Below are positions 12,075 through 19,954 of a stretch of DNA of 64,000 nucleotides, piece after piece. The position numbers and the translations under genes are program-made. Origin of the DNA: Streptomyces sp. NRRL F-5123 (GTDB lineage Bacteria > Actinomycetota > Actinomycetes > Streptomycetales > Streptomycetaceae); NCBI RefSeq assembly GCF_000721495.1, contig NZ_JOHY01000009.1, forward strand, positions 124,001-188,000. The letters are read 5' to 3'. Numbering within the stretch: position 1 is the stretch's first letter; every line of letters starts with the position of its first letter. The notes below the pieces were generated by a model. The model ran no database searches and had not been told where the DNA came from. It was given only the letters and a program-made list of their open reading frames with translations.

Positions 12075-13454
12075 CTACGCCAGGCCCGCCCGTTCGGCGA
12101 GACGGCGGGCCTGCGCGCGGGTCAGCCGGGCGACCTGCTCCTCGTCGACCCGGGTCAGCCTGCCCTGCTCGACGACGGGTTCGCCGCCCACGAGGGACAG
12201 CGTGACGGGCGCGGGCGGGCCCAGCACGAGCGCGGCCACCGGGTCGGCGATCGAGGCGTGGCCGAGCCCGTCCAGCTTCCACAGCACCAGGTCGGCGAGC
12301 TTGCCGGGCTCCAGCGAGCCGATCTCGGCGGCCCGGCCCAGCACCTGGGCCCCGCCGTAGGTGGCGAGCCGCAGCGCCTGACGGGCGGTGAGGGCCTTCT
12401 CGCCCGCGCCGAGCCTGGCCACCAGCAGGGCGTTGCGCAGTTCGGTGTGCAGCTCGCCGGACTCGTTGGAGGCGGTGCCGTCCACGCCGAGGCCGACCGG
12501 CACCCCGGCGGCGAGCATCGCGGGCACCCGTGCGATCCCGGCGGCGAGCCGGGCGTTGGAGGAGGGGCAGTGCGCGACACCGGTGCCGGTGCGCGCGAAG
12601 GCGGCGATGTCGGCGTCGTTCATGTGCACGCAGTGCGCCATCCACACGTCCGCGCCGAGCCAGCCGGTGGACTCGAAGTAGTCGGTGGGGCCCATGCCGA
12701 ACAGCTCGTGGCAGAACTCCTCCTCCTGCACCGTCTCGCTGCCGTGCGTGTGCAGCCGTACGCCCTTGCGGCGGGCCAGTTCCGCGGCCTCGGTCATCAG
12801 CCGGGTCGACACCGAGAAGGGTGAGCAGGGGGCCACGGCGACGTGCAGCATCGAGCCGAACGACGGGTCGTGGTGGGCGTCGATCGCGGCCTCGGTGGCC
12901 TTCAGCGCCGCGTCCGTGGACTCCACGGCGAAATCCGGCGGGAGGCCGCCGTCGCTCGTGCCGCGGTCCATGGAGCCGCGCGCGGCGGTGAAGCGCACGC
13001 CGGTCTCGGCGGCGGCGCGGATCTCCGCGCCGAGCAGGTCGCCGGTGCCGCGCGGGAAGACGTAGTGGTGGTCCATCGCGGTGGTCACGCCGCCGCGGGC
13101 CATCATCGCGAGCGACCCGGCGGCGCCCGCGTGGACGATGTCCTCGTCGATCCGCGCCCACACCGGGTACAGCTCGACGAGCCAGTCGAAGAGGTTGCTG
13201 TCCTGGGCCATGCCGCGGGTGAGCCACTGGTAGAAGTGGTGGTGGGTGTTGACCAGGCCCGGGGTCACGAGGTGCCCGCTGCCGTCGATGCGGCGGGCCG
13301 CGCCCGCGACCGGATCGGCGGGGGCGGGTCCCGCGCCGACCGCCTCGATCACGCCGTCCGCGACGACGACATGGCCCGCGGCGTACTCGGTGTCCGCGGC
13401 GTCCACGGTGGCGACGGCGCAGTTCTCGATGACGATGCGCTCTGCTGCGGGCAT
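12075..13454 (-). CDS. 8-oxoguanine/guanine-type deaminase (amidohydrolase)
   Basis: A 459-residue zinc hydrolase of the TRZ/ATZ group that deaminates an oxidised or normal guanine base, feeding xanthine- or urate-like products into the pathway. Metal and catalytic motifs are present: NTHHHFYQWLTRG, LHTHGSET, AHCVHMND and GVDGTASNESG. The HHHFYQW..QD pattern is the one seen in bacterial 8-oxoguanine deaminases. ATG at 13454 with GGAAGAGGA about 6 bases upstream. It is the last gene of the urate operon, 40 bases after pucL. Confidence 0.88.
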   Translation of the reverse strand: MPAAERIVIENCAVATVDAADTEYAAGHVVVADGVIEAVGAGPAPADPVAGAARRIDGSGHLVTPGLVNTHHHFYQWLTRGMAQDSNLFDWLVELYPVWARIDEDIVHAGAAGSLAMMARGGVTTAMDHHYVFPRGTGDLLGAEIRAAAETGVRFTAARGSMDRGTSDGGLPPDFAVESTDAALKATEAAIDAHHDPSFGSMLHVAVAPCSPFSVSTRLMTEAAELARRKGVRLHTHGSETVQEEEFCHELFGMGPTDYFESTGWLGADVWMAHCVHMNDADIAAFARTGTGVAHCPSSNARLAAGIARVPAMLAAGVPVGLGVDGTASNESGELHTELRNALLVARLGAGEKALTARQALRLATYGGAQVLGRAAEIGSLEPGKLADLVLWKLDGLGHASIADPVAALVLGPPAPVTLSLVGGEPVVEQGRLTRVDEEQVARLTRAQARRLAERAGLA

Positions 13455-13494
13455 GGGTGTCCTCTTCCGTCGTACGTGGCGTTGTGCGGGCCGG

Positions 13495-14394
13495 TCAGCC
13501 GGTGACCGGGAGGCGGGCCTCGGCGCCGTCCCGCAGCACCGTGCCCTCGATGAGCCCGTAGGGGCGGTCGGCGGCGAAGTACACCTCGTCCTCGTTGGCC
13601 AGGCCGAAGGGCGCGAGGTCGGCGAGGAAGTGGTGCCTGTTCGGCAGCGAGAGCCGCACCTCGTCGACCGCGGCGTCCGCCGTGCTGCCCTCGACGACCC
13701 GGGAGCCCATCGCGTACAGCGTCTGCTGGAGCGAGTACGAGTACGTGCCCTCGAAGGCCGCGAGCAGGTCGCCGCGGGCGCGGGCCCAGGCGTCGTCCCA
13801 CCCGGGGGCCGGGGTGTCCGTGCCGTCCGTGCCGTCCCAGGCGTAGCGCCAGCGGGCGTCGACCTCGGTGGCGAGGATGCGGTCGCGGGTCTCGGGGAGT
13901 GTCGTGTAGGGGTCGCGGGCGAAGCCCCAGAACTCCGAGTCGGTGGAGTTGAGCACCACCAGCCCGGTGACCCCGGCCACGACCTGGCACCGCTCGCCGT
14001 CGAAGGCGACCTCGGCGGTGCGCACCTCGCCGCCGCGGCGCACGAAGGAGTGGCCGGAGCCACCCGGAGCGCGCTCCCAGGCGTATTCCTCGATGCGTAT
14101 CCGGGCGTGGTGGATGGACGTCTGCGCGGTGACGAAGTGCCGGGCCAGCAGCAGCCCGAAGTCCTCGGCGGAGGCGATGCCGTACTTCTTGGCGAAGGCC
14201 ATCACGGTGTTCTTCATGGTGTCGGTGGGCAGCACGGCGGCGTTGGAGCCGGACAGGTGGACGGCCTCCATCGCGCCGGACAGCGCGACCGAGACGTTGA
14301 GGTCCTTCAGGTGGTGGGTGGCGCCGTCGCGGGTGACGCGCACGACGCGCGTCTCCGCCTTGCCGTACTGGGTCTGGCCGAGCGTCGTGGTCAT
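13495..14394 (-). CDS. pucL: Urate oxidase (uricase)
   Basis: Cofactor-free enzyme that oxidises urate to 5-hydroxyisourate. It has 299 residues, with two T-fold halves. Recognisable family text includes KYGIASAEDFGLLLARHF and LNSTDSEFWGFARDPYTTLPET, and near the C-terminus LPNRHHFLADLAPFGL. ATG at 14394 with GAGGGAG upstream. It lies directly downstream of uraH (4-base gap) in an operon that runs UraD-UraH-PucL-deaminase, the reaction order from urate to allantoin. Confidence 0.95.
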   Translation of the reverse strand: MTTTLGQTQYGKAETRVVRVTRDGATHHLKDLNVSVALSGAMEAVHLSGSNAAVLPTDTMKNTVMAFAKKYGIASAEDFGLLLARHFVTAQTSIHHARIRIEEYAWERAPGGSGHSFVRRGGEVRTAEVAFDGERCQVVAGVTGLVVLNSTDSEFWGFARDPYTTLPETRDRILATEVDARWRYAWDGTDGTDTPAPGWDDAWARARGDLLAAFEGTYSYSLQQTLYAMGSRVVEGSTADAAVDEVRLSLPNRHHFLADLAPFGLANEDEVYFAADRPYGLIEGTVLRDGAEARLPVTG

Positions 14395-14398
14395 CTCG

Positions 14399-14740
14399 CT
14401 AGCTCCCTCGGTATACGGAGTAGCCGAACGGGCTGAGCAGCAGCGGTACGTGGTAGTGCTCGTCCGGGCTGACGGCGAAGGCCACCGCGACCTCGGGGAA
14501 GAAGGCGGCCCCGGGCGCGCGGGAGGCGGTGTCGAAGGCGAGCCGGGCGTGCGTGGTGCCCGGGGGCAGTGCGGGAAGGCCCGTGCAGCGGCCGTCCGGG
14601 CCGGTCGCGGCGGTGCCCAGCTCCGTCCAGGGGGCGTCGGAGCCCGCGCGGGCCGAGAGCGTGACGGGCACGTCCGCGGCCGGGCGGCCCGCGGCGGTGT
14701 CCAGGACATGGGTGGAGACGGAGATCTCCCGGTCGGTCAT
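14399..14740 (-). CDS. uraH: 5-hydroxyisourate hydrolase (transthyretin-like)
   Basis: A 113-residue tetrameric enzyme that hydrolyses 5-hydroxyisourate to OHCU. The N-terminal STHVLDTAAGRPA holds the active-site His, and the C-terminus ends in the YRGS signature that distinguishes these hydrolases from transthyretin; HYHVPLLLSPFGYSVYRGS is complete. The ATG overlaps the uraD stop (ATGA), with AGGAGG 7 bases upstream. Confidence 0.95.
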   Translation of the reverse strand: MTDREISVSTHVLDTAAGRPAADVPVTLSARAGSDAPWTELGTAATGPDGRCTGLPALPPGTTHARLAFDTASRAPGAAFFPEVAVAFAVSPDEHYHVPLLLSPFGYSVYRGS

Positions 14741-15249
14741 GGTGCGTCCTCCTGCGGGGTGCCCGCGAGCCTGCCGAGTCTGATGCGGTTGATCTTCCCC
14801 AGTTCGGTGCGGACGATCTCGCGCTCGGTGGCGGTGTCGTTGCCGGTACGCGCGCGCAGCTCCGCCCGTATCCGCTCGCCCGACGCACCGGTGGCGCAGA
14901 TCAGGAAGACGTGGCCGTGCGCGCGCCGGTAGGCCTCGCCCAGCTCCAGCAGTTCGGCGCGCTCCTCCGCGGCCACGCCCGACTGCTCGCGGGCCGAGGC
15001 GGCGTCGCCGGGCGCGGGCCGCCCGATCGGCGGGTGCGCGGCCATCGCCTCGTGCAGGTCGGCGGCGGTCAGCCGGGACATGGCCGCGTCGCTCGCCGCG
15101 AGCAGCTCGTCGGTGTGCGCGTACGGCCGCCCGGCGGCCATCCGCTCGCACCACGTGGTGCTCGCGCACACCTCGCGCAGCAGCGACACGGCGGTGGCCG
15201 CGTCGGCCTGGTTGAGCCGGGAGAGCCCCGGCGGGGTGCGGGAGGTCAC
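14737..15249 (-). CDS. uraD: OHCU decarboxylase
   Basis: Decarboxylates 2-oxo-4-hydroxy-4-carboxy-5-ureidoimidazoline to S-allantoin. The 170 residues include the catalytic His in AHPPIGRP and the helical core ending in ELRARTGNDTATEREIVRTELGKINRIRL, typical of the family. GTG start at 15249. No ribosome site precedes it, and the promoter -10 ends only about 6 bases upstream, so the mRNA is probably leaderless. First gene of the uraD-uraH-pucL-deaminase operon. Confidence 0.94.
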   Translation of the reverse strand: MTSRTPPGLSRLNQADAATAVSLLREVCASTTWCERMAAGRPYAHTDELLAASDAAMSRLTAADLHEAMAAHPPIGRPAPGDAASAREQSGVAAEERAELLELGEAYRRAHGHVFLICATGASGERIRAELRARTGNDTATEREIVRTELGKINRIRLGRLAGTPQEDAP

Positions 15250-15255
15250 ACGGGC

Positions 15256-15285
15256 ACGCTAGGAGCCGCCGTGAAGGGGCGTCAA
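15256..15285 (-). promoter_or_regulatory. Promoter of the urate operon (leaderless)
   Basis: On the minus strand TTGACG (15285-15280) and TAGCGT (15261-15256) are separated by 18 bases, a good housekeeping-type promoter. The expected start of transcription falls on or next to the GTG of uraD at 15249. Confidence 0.65.
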
Positions 15286-15296
15286 CATTTTGTTGA
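15282..15296. promoter_or_regulatory. Perfect palindrome TCAACATTTTGTTGA over the -35 of the urate operon
   Basis: Six-base arms with a 3-base centre overlap the -35 box of the uraD promoter, as expected for a repressor site. The AT-rich sequence stands out from its surroundings. The nearest candidate regulator is the helix-turn-helix protein encoded just upstream (15320-15712). Confidence 0.65.
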
Positions 15297-15319
15297 AAAC
15301 TTCCCGTTACGGCTCCCTC

Positions 15320-15712
15320 TCACGGCCCCTCGGCGGGCGGCGCCGCGCCCTCCCGGTTGAGGTAGTTGTAGACGGTGAAGCGGCTGACGCCGAGGGCCGC
15401 GGCGACGGTCTCCACACCGTGCCGGACGACGAACGCGCCGCGCTCCTCCAACTGCCGCACGACCTGCTGCTTCTCCTTGCGGCCCAGCTCGGCGAGCGGG
15501 CGCCCGTGGCGGCGGCGCAGGTCGGCGAGCAGGTGGTCGAGGGAGTCCGCGAGGTGCGGCAGCCGTACGGCGACGACGGGCGCGCCCTCCCAGCTCAGCA
15601 CGACATCGTCGGCCCGCGCGGCCGCCGGGGCGAGCAGCTCGCCGCCCATCGCGTCCACGAGCGGTCTGACGGCCCGCGCGAAGGGGTGCTCCGGCCCTTC
15701 CGCGCCGGTCAC
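15320..15712 (-). CDS. Helix-turn-helix protein next to the urate operon
   Basis: A 130-residue protein with an N-terminal PAS-like/YheO-like segment (VLSWEGAPVVAVRLPHL) and a C-terminal DNA-binding helix pair (VETVAAALGVSRFTVYNYLNR). The EKQQVVRQLEERGAF segment precedes the HTH as in YheO-type regulators. GTG start overlapping the stop of the upstream gene (GTGA). It ends 70 bases before the uraD promoter and palindrome, so it is a reasonable candidate to control that operon; this is inference. Confidence 0.75.
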   Translation of the reverse strand: MTGAEGPEHPFARAVRPLVDAMGGELLAPAAARADDVVLSWEGAPVVAVRLPHLADSLDHLLADLRRRHGRPLAELGRKEKQQVVRQLEERGAFVVRHGVETVAAALGVSRFTVYNYLNREGAAPPAEGP

Positions 15713-15960
15713 GCCCCACCGTCCGGCAGCGCGCTGACCTGGAGCGATATTCGGGTGGCCCCGGCGGCGAGGGTACGGTGCAGCAATTCGGCGACGGCCG
15801 CGACCACCTCGTCGGCCGCCCCCTCGGCGGTGTTGCCGAACGGCCCGACCTCCACCCCCTCCAGCGTCCCGCCCTCCACCACCTCCCGCGCGACCACGGC
15901 GTGCCGCGGCGGTACGTCCAGGTCGAACGGCTCGGTCGTGAACTCCAGCCTCAGTCGCAC
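15709..15960 (-). CDS. Small protein resembling the MTH1187/YkoF thiamine-binding fold
   Basis: An 83-residue protein with a beta-alpha-beta pattern: LRLEFTTEPF, a VGPFGNTAEG turn, a helix rich in Ala/Val, and a final strand RISLQVS. The GPxGTxxEG-like turn is seen in small thiamine-binding-fold proteins; the ligand is unknown. GTG at 15960 with GGAGGAGGGG 5 bases upstream. It is translationally coupled to the helix-turn-helix gene, which suggests that the two act together, perhaps as sensor and regulator. Confidence 0.6.
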   Translation of the reverse strand: MRLRLEFTTEPFDLDVPPRHAVVAREVVEGGTLEGVEVGPFGNTAEGAADEVVAAVAELLHRTLAAGATRISLQVSALPDGGA

Positions 15961-16078
15961 CGGTCCCCTCCTCCGTCGGCGGTGTCCGGGCGAGACCCTA
16001 CGCGACGCCGTACGGCAGCGGCTTCCCCGTGGTGGAGGCGGGTTCGGCCGCCCGCGCGGGCCTGGCAGGATCGACGGT

Positions 16079-16831
16079 GTGAACGACACCGATTCCCTTA
16101 CCGTCACCCGGATAGCCGACCGCCCGCACCTGGCCGCCCGCGTCTACGAGATCGCCGACACCTGGCCGGTCTTCACCGGACACGACCTGCTGGCCGGATC
16201 GCTGCTGGGCCGTGTGGTGCACGACTTCCCGGACTACTGCGTCGTGGCGACGGACGGCGACCGCGTCGTGGCCCGCGGCCTGAGCGTGCCCTTCAACGCC
16301 GAGCTCGACGGCCGCGAGGAACTGCCCGACCAGGGCTGGGACCGCGTGCTGGGCTGGGCGGTGCGGGACCGCGCCACCGGCACGCCCACCACTGCCGCCA
16401 GCGCGCTGGAGATCACCCTCGACCAGGACTACCTGGGCCGCGGCCTGTCCTACCGGATGCTCGACGCGATGCGGCGGGCCGTCGCCCGGCAGGGCCACCG
16501 CTCGCTGCTGGCACCCGTCCGCCCCAACGGCAAGCACCTGCACCCGCGCGTCCCGCTGGCCGAGTACGTCCGCCGCACGCGCGAGGACGGCCTGCCCGAG
16601 GACCCCTGGCTGCGCGTCCACGTCAAGGCGGGCGGCACCGTGGAGAAGGTCGCCCCGGCGTCCATGACCGTCAGCGGCTCGCTCGCCCAGTGGCGCACAT
16701 GGACGGGCCTGCCCTTCGACCACGACGGCGAGGTGGTCGTGCCGGGCGCGCTGTCCCCCGTCCACTGCGACACGGCGAACGGCCACGCCGTCTACGTCGA
16801 GCCCAACGTGTGGGTGCGGCACGCGCTCTAG
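16079..16831 (+). CDS. GNAT-like N-acetyltransferase
   Basis: A 250-residue soluble protein. The middle (about residues 100-145) carries a GNAT-like acetyl-CoA segment, DQDYLGRGLSYRMLDAMRRAVARQG, in place of the usual Q/RxxGxG/A loop. The C-terminal part (VAPASMTVSGSLAQWRTWTGLPF) is conserved among actinomycete relatives of unknown substrate. GTG at 16079 with AGGA 8 bases upstream. It is divergent from the small regulator operon. Confidence 0.7.
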   Translation: MNDTDSLTVTRIADRPHLAARVYEIADTWPVFTGHDLLAGSLLGRVVHDFPDYCVVATDGDRVVARGLSVPFNAELDGREELPDQGWDRVLGWAVRDRATGTPTTAASALEITLDQDYLGRGLSYRMLDAMRRAVARQGHRSLLAPVRPNGKHLHPRVPLAEYVRRTREDGLPEDPWLRVHVKAGGTVEKVAPASMTVSGSLAQWRTWTGLPFDHDGEVVVPGALSPVHCDTANGHAVYVEPNVWVRHAL

Positions 16832-16849
16832 CCTCGCGTTTTCGCGGGG
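16832..16849 (+). terminator. Hairpin after the acetyltransferase gene
   Basis: Seven-base arms CCTCGCG/CGCGGGG (one G-U pair) with a TTTT loop begin one base after the stop codon. There is no U-tract downstream. A likely transcript end. Confidence 0.45.
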
Positions 16850-17260
16850 TGGGCTGCCGACGGCTGGTCAAAAACATGCAGGCACTCCTGGCCTGCGACA
16901 ACAGGACTTGCCGCGCCCACCGTCGCCCGGGGCGGGCCGGATGACACGCTGCAGGAATTCCCCCGGGCCCACCGAATTCGCATTCGGCAGCAATGCGGCC
17001 AGCTGTACCGCAGGTCGCGAGGGCTGCGGCGGCTTTACCCGCGGTATCGCCGAGTCCCCGGCAATTAAGAGGAAGTACTTTCCGCGCCCAATTCCTCGCC
17101 CGCGGGTGCGGGCACGGGCACGGGCGGGACGGGCGGCGGCGGAGCGTCCGGCGGTCGGGGCCGGTGACGCAGCGTTCCGCACGGTCGACCCTCAGTCCCG
17201 TCAACCGCTCACCCGGAGGCGGGAATTCCTGCACTATGGGGGTGACGACACCGATCGGAA
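16850..17260. other. Non-coding gap, locally less GC-rich
   Basis: About 410 bases with no supported gene. Several stretches (around 16868-16880, 16970-16995, 17060-17095) are visibly richer in A and T than the rest of the window. A weak inverted repeat GCAGGC/GCCTGC lies at 16878-16896. A possible -10 (CACTAT, 17232-17237) precedes the next gene. Nothing else is recognisable. Confidence 0.4.
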
Positions 17261-17272
17261 GTGGTGACCGCC

Positions 17273-18016
17273 ATGGCAGCGGAGAGCGTGCCGGTGCGCT
17301 GCCCGGCCTGCCGCCGTGACCATACGTACACGGCGCCGACCTACCCCTGCCCGTGCGGGGCGCCCCTGTGCCTGCCGGTGCTGCGCGGCGGTCCCCCGGT
17401 CGAGGTCCTGCACCGCTCGTGGGACGAGTCGTGGGTACGGCTTCGCTGCCCCGGCTGCGGGCGCACCGGCCAGTGGCCGACGCCCGAACTCGGCTGCTCC
17501 TGCGGCGCGCTGATCCGGCTCCCGGTCGACGCCGAGGCCGCCGGATCGCCCGGCCCGCTGCACTCCCCCGGCGGCAGCGCGCCCGCGCCGGCCGGCACCG
17601 TACCGCCGCCGACCACCTCCCGGCCGCCCTTCCGGCCGGTCACCATCCGCACCGGGCGGGACGCGCTCACGGCCGCGGCCCAGTACCTGAAGTGGCTCGG
17701 CTTCGCCGACGTGCGGCTCGCGGGCGACCGTACGGCCAACGGCATCGACCTGCGCGGCCGGGGCCTGGTCGCCCAGGTCGACCCCAGCACCCAGCCGACC
17801 GCGGTGCGCGACGTCGAGTGCCTGTGGCTCAACTGCGCCAACGAGGACGCGGTCGGCGCGTTCTTCTCGCTGGCCGGCTACACGCACGAAGGGCGGCTGC
17901 GCGCGGACCAGTTGGGTGTGCCGCTGTTCGTCATGGACCTCACGGGGACGCCGCAGCCGGTCAACCCGGCGGCCGACGCGCTCATCCAGTCCGGCCCGGC
18001 GCCCGGCCCGGCCTGA
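17273..18016 (+). CDS. Double zinc-ribbon protein with a Mrr-like nuclease-fold domain
   Basis: A 247-residue protein. The first 85 residues hold two four-cysteine clusters (CPAC..CPCG and CPGC..CSCG), which look like zinc ribbons, followed by a Pro/Ala linker. The last 110 residues resemble the restriction-endonuclease-like Mrr fold: ALTAAAQYLKWLGFADVRL, then NGIDLRGRGLVAQVD. In active Mrr-type enzymes the last motif is usually D-x(n)-E/Q-x-K; here the Lys is Asp, so nuclease activity is doubtful. ATG at 17273; GTGs at 17261 and 17264 are alternatives. Function unknown. Confidence 0.65.
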   Translation: MAAESVPVRCPACRRDHTYTAPTYPCPCGAPLCLPVLRGGPPVEVLHRSWDESWVRLRCPGCGRTGQWPTPELGCSCGALIRLPVDAEAAGSPGPLHSPGGSAPAPAGTVPPPTTSRPPFRPVTIRTGRDALTAAAQYLKWLGFADVRLAGDRTANGIDLRGRGLVAQVDPSTQPTAVRDVECLWLNCANEDAVGAFFSLAGYTHEGRLRADQLGVPLFVMDLTGTPQPVNPAADALIQSGPAPGPA

Positions 18017-18191
18017 AGGCGCACGCCCCGCCCCGGGACCCGGCCGTCAGGGCGAGCCCGCCCAGGCCTCCCTCGGCTCGCTCGGCCGGGCCCGGCGCAC
18101 CCGCGATCCGCCGGACCGGTGGACACCGTCACGTGTGACTGCGCCCCTCCCCGCACCGTCGAACGGAGCGGCGGCCCGGCGGCCGCCGCCG

Positions 18192-19865
18192 TCAGCGGAA
18201 GTCCTCCTCGCGGAATTCGGCGCTGCCGTCGCGCATCGTCGCCTCCCGCAGCTCGATCCGGCGGATCTTGCCGGACACCGTCTTCGGCAGCGGCGCGAAC
18301 TCCAGCCGTCGGATGCGCTTGTACGGGGCCAGCACCGAGCGGGAGTGCGCGAAGATCGCCTCGGCGGTCGCGCCGTCCGGCTCCCAGCCCTCGGCGAGCA
18401 CCACGTACGCCTTGGGGACCGACAGCCGCAGCTCGTCCGGGGCGGGCACCACCGCGGCCTCCGCGACCGCCTCGTGCTCCAGCAGCGCGCTCTCCAGCTC
18501 GAACGGGCTGATCTTGTAGTCGCTGGACTTGAAGACGTCGTCGGAGCGGCCGATGTACGTGATGTAGCCGTCCGTGTCCCGGCGGCCGATGTCCCCCGTG
18601 CGGTAGTAGCCGCCGCCCATGGCCTGCGCGGTGCGCCCGGGGTCGCCCGCGTAGCCCGTCATCAGGCCCACCGGGCGGTCGCTCAGGTCGAGGCAGATCT
18701 CGCCCTCGTCGCCGGGCTCGCCCGTCACCGGGTCGACCAGCGCGACCGTGTAGCCGGGCGTGGGGCGGCCCATCGAACCGGCCTTGACCAGCTGCCCCGG
18801 GGTGTTGGCGACCTGCACGGCGGTCTCGGTCTGGCCGAAGCCGTCGCGGATCAGCACGCCCCACAGCCGCCGCACGTGCTCGATCACCTCGGGGTTGAGC
18901 GGCTCGCCCGCGGCGACGGCCTCCCGCGGCGGGGTCGCGAGCAGGCTCAGATCGGCCTGGATGAGCATCCGCCACACCGTGGGCGGCGCGCAGAAGCTCG
19001 TCACCCCGCAGCGCTCCATCTCGGCCATCAGCCGGGCCGGGTCGAAGCGCGTGTAGTTGTGCACGAAGACCGTGGCCTCGGCGTTCCACGGCGCGAACAG
19101 GCTCGACCAGGCGTGCTTGGCCCAGCCCGGCGAGGAGATGTTGAGGTGCACGTCGCCCGGCCGCAGCCCGATCCAGTACATCGTGGCCAGATGCCCGGCC
19201 GGGTACGAGACGTGGGTGTGCTCGACGAGCTTGGGCTGCGCGGTGGTGCCGGACGTGAAGTACAGCAGCAGCGGGTCCGACCCGGCCGTCGGCCCGTCCG
19301 GGGTGAAGCCGGGCGGGACCGCGTACGCCTCCTCGTACGCAAGCCAGGGACCGGCCGCGCCGCCCACCGCGATCCGGGTGTAGTCGCCCGGCACCCCGTC
19401 GAACTTCGCGGTGTCCGCGGCCCGCACGACGGCGTGCCGGACCCCGCCGCGGCCGATGCGGTCGCGCAGGTCGGCCGGGCCGAGCAGGGGCGTCGCCGGG
19501 ATCACCACGGCGCGCAGCTTCATCAGCGCGAGCGCGCACTCCCACTGCTCGACCTGGTTGCCGAGCATCAGCAGCACCCGGTCGCCGGCCCGCACCCCGC
19601 GGGCCCGCAGCCAGGAGGCGACCCGGTCGGAGCGGTCGGACATCTCCCGGAAGGAGATCATCGCCTCGGTGCCGTCCTCCTCCACGATCCACAGCGCGGG
19701 GCGGTCGTTGCCCGCGGCGATCACGTCGAACCAGTCGAGCGCCCAGTTGAACTGCGGCAGTTCGGGCCATCGGAAGGCCGCCACGGCCGCCTCGTAGTCC
19801 TCGCGGTGCCGCAGCAAGACGTCCCGAGCAGCCCGGAATGCCCCGGTCGCGTCCGATACGGCCAT
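18192..19865 (-). CDS. Acyl-CoA synthetase (AMP-binding, ANL superfamily)
   Basis: A 557-residue ligase that activates a carboxylic acid, probably a fatty or aromatic acid, through an acyl-adenylate to a CoA thioester. The P-loop is LLLYFTSGTTAQPKLVEHTH, the adenine motif DGFGQTE, the hinge YYRTGDIGRRDTDGYITYIGRSDD, and the catalytic Lys is in PKTVSGKIRRIEL near the C-terminus. ATG at 19865 with GAGGAGG 6 bases upstream. It is transcribed divergently from a GAF-LuxR regulator, which may control it. Confidence 0.9.
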   Translation of the reverse strand: MAVSDATGAFRAARDVLLRHREDYEAAVAAFRWPELPQFNWALDWFDVIAAGNDRPALWIVEEDGTEAMISFREMSDRSDRVASWLRARGVRAGDRVLLMLGNQVEQWECALALMKLRAVVIPATPLLGPADLRDRIGRGGVRHAVVRAADTAKFDGVPGDYTRIAVGGAAGPWLAYEEAYAVPPGFTPDGPTAGSDPLLLYFTSGTTAQPKLVEHTHVSYPAGHLATMYWIGLRPGDVHLNISSPGWAKHAWSSLFAPWNAEATVFVHNYTRFDPARLMAEMERCGVTSFCAPPTVWRMLIQADLSLLATPPREAVAAGEPLNPEVIEHVRRLWGVLIRDGFGQTETAVQVANTPGQLVKAGSMGRPTPGYTVALVDPVTGEPGDEGEICLDLSDRPVGLMTGYAGDPGRTAQAMGGGYYRTGDIGRRDTDGYITYIGRSDDVFKSSDYKISPFELESALLEHEAVAEAAVVPAPDELRLSVPKAYVVLAEGWEPDGATAEAIFAHSRSVLAPYKRIRRLEFAPLPKTVSGKIRRIELREATMRDGSAEFREEDFR

Positions 19866-19954
19866 GTGTCCTCCTCGTGCACGTGCTCTCGGTAGCATCG
19901 TGCGCGAGTGACGTGGGTCTCACTACCCCCGGACGGGGGTGAGGAGGTGGCGCG

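Noticed and set aside
16908..17267. 119-residue open frame in the 16.9-17.3 kb gap
   Set aside because: Composition and lack of a ribosome site do not support it; several frames are open there.
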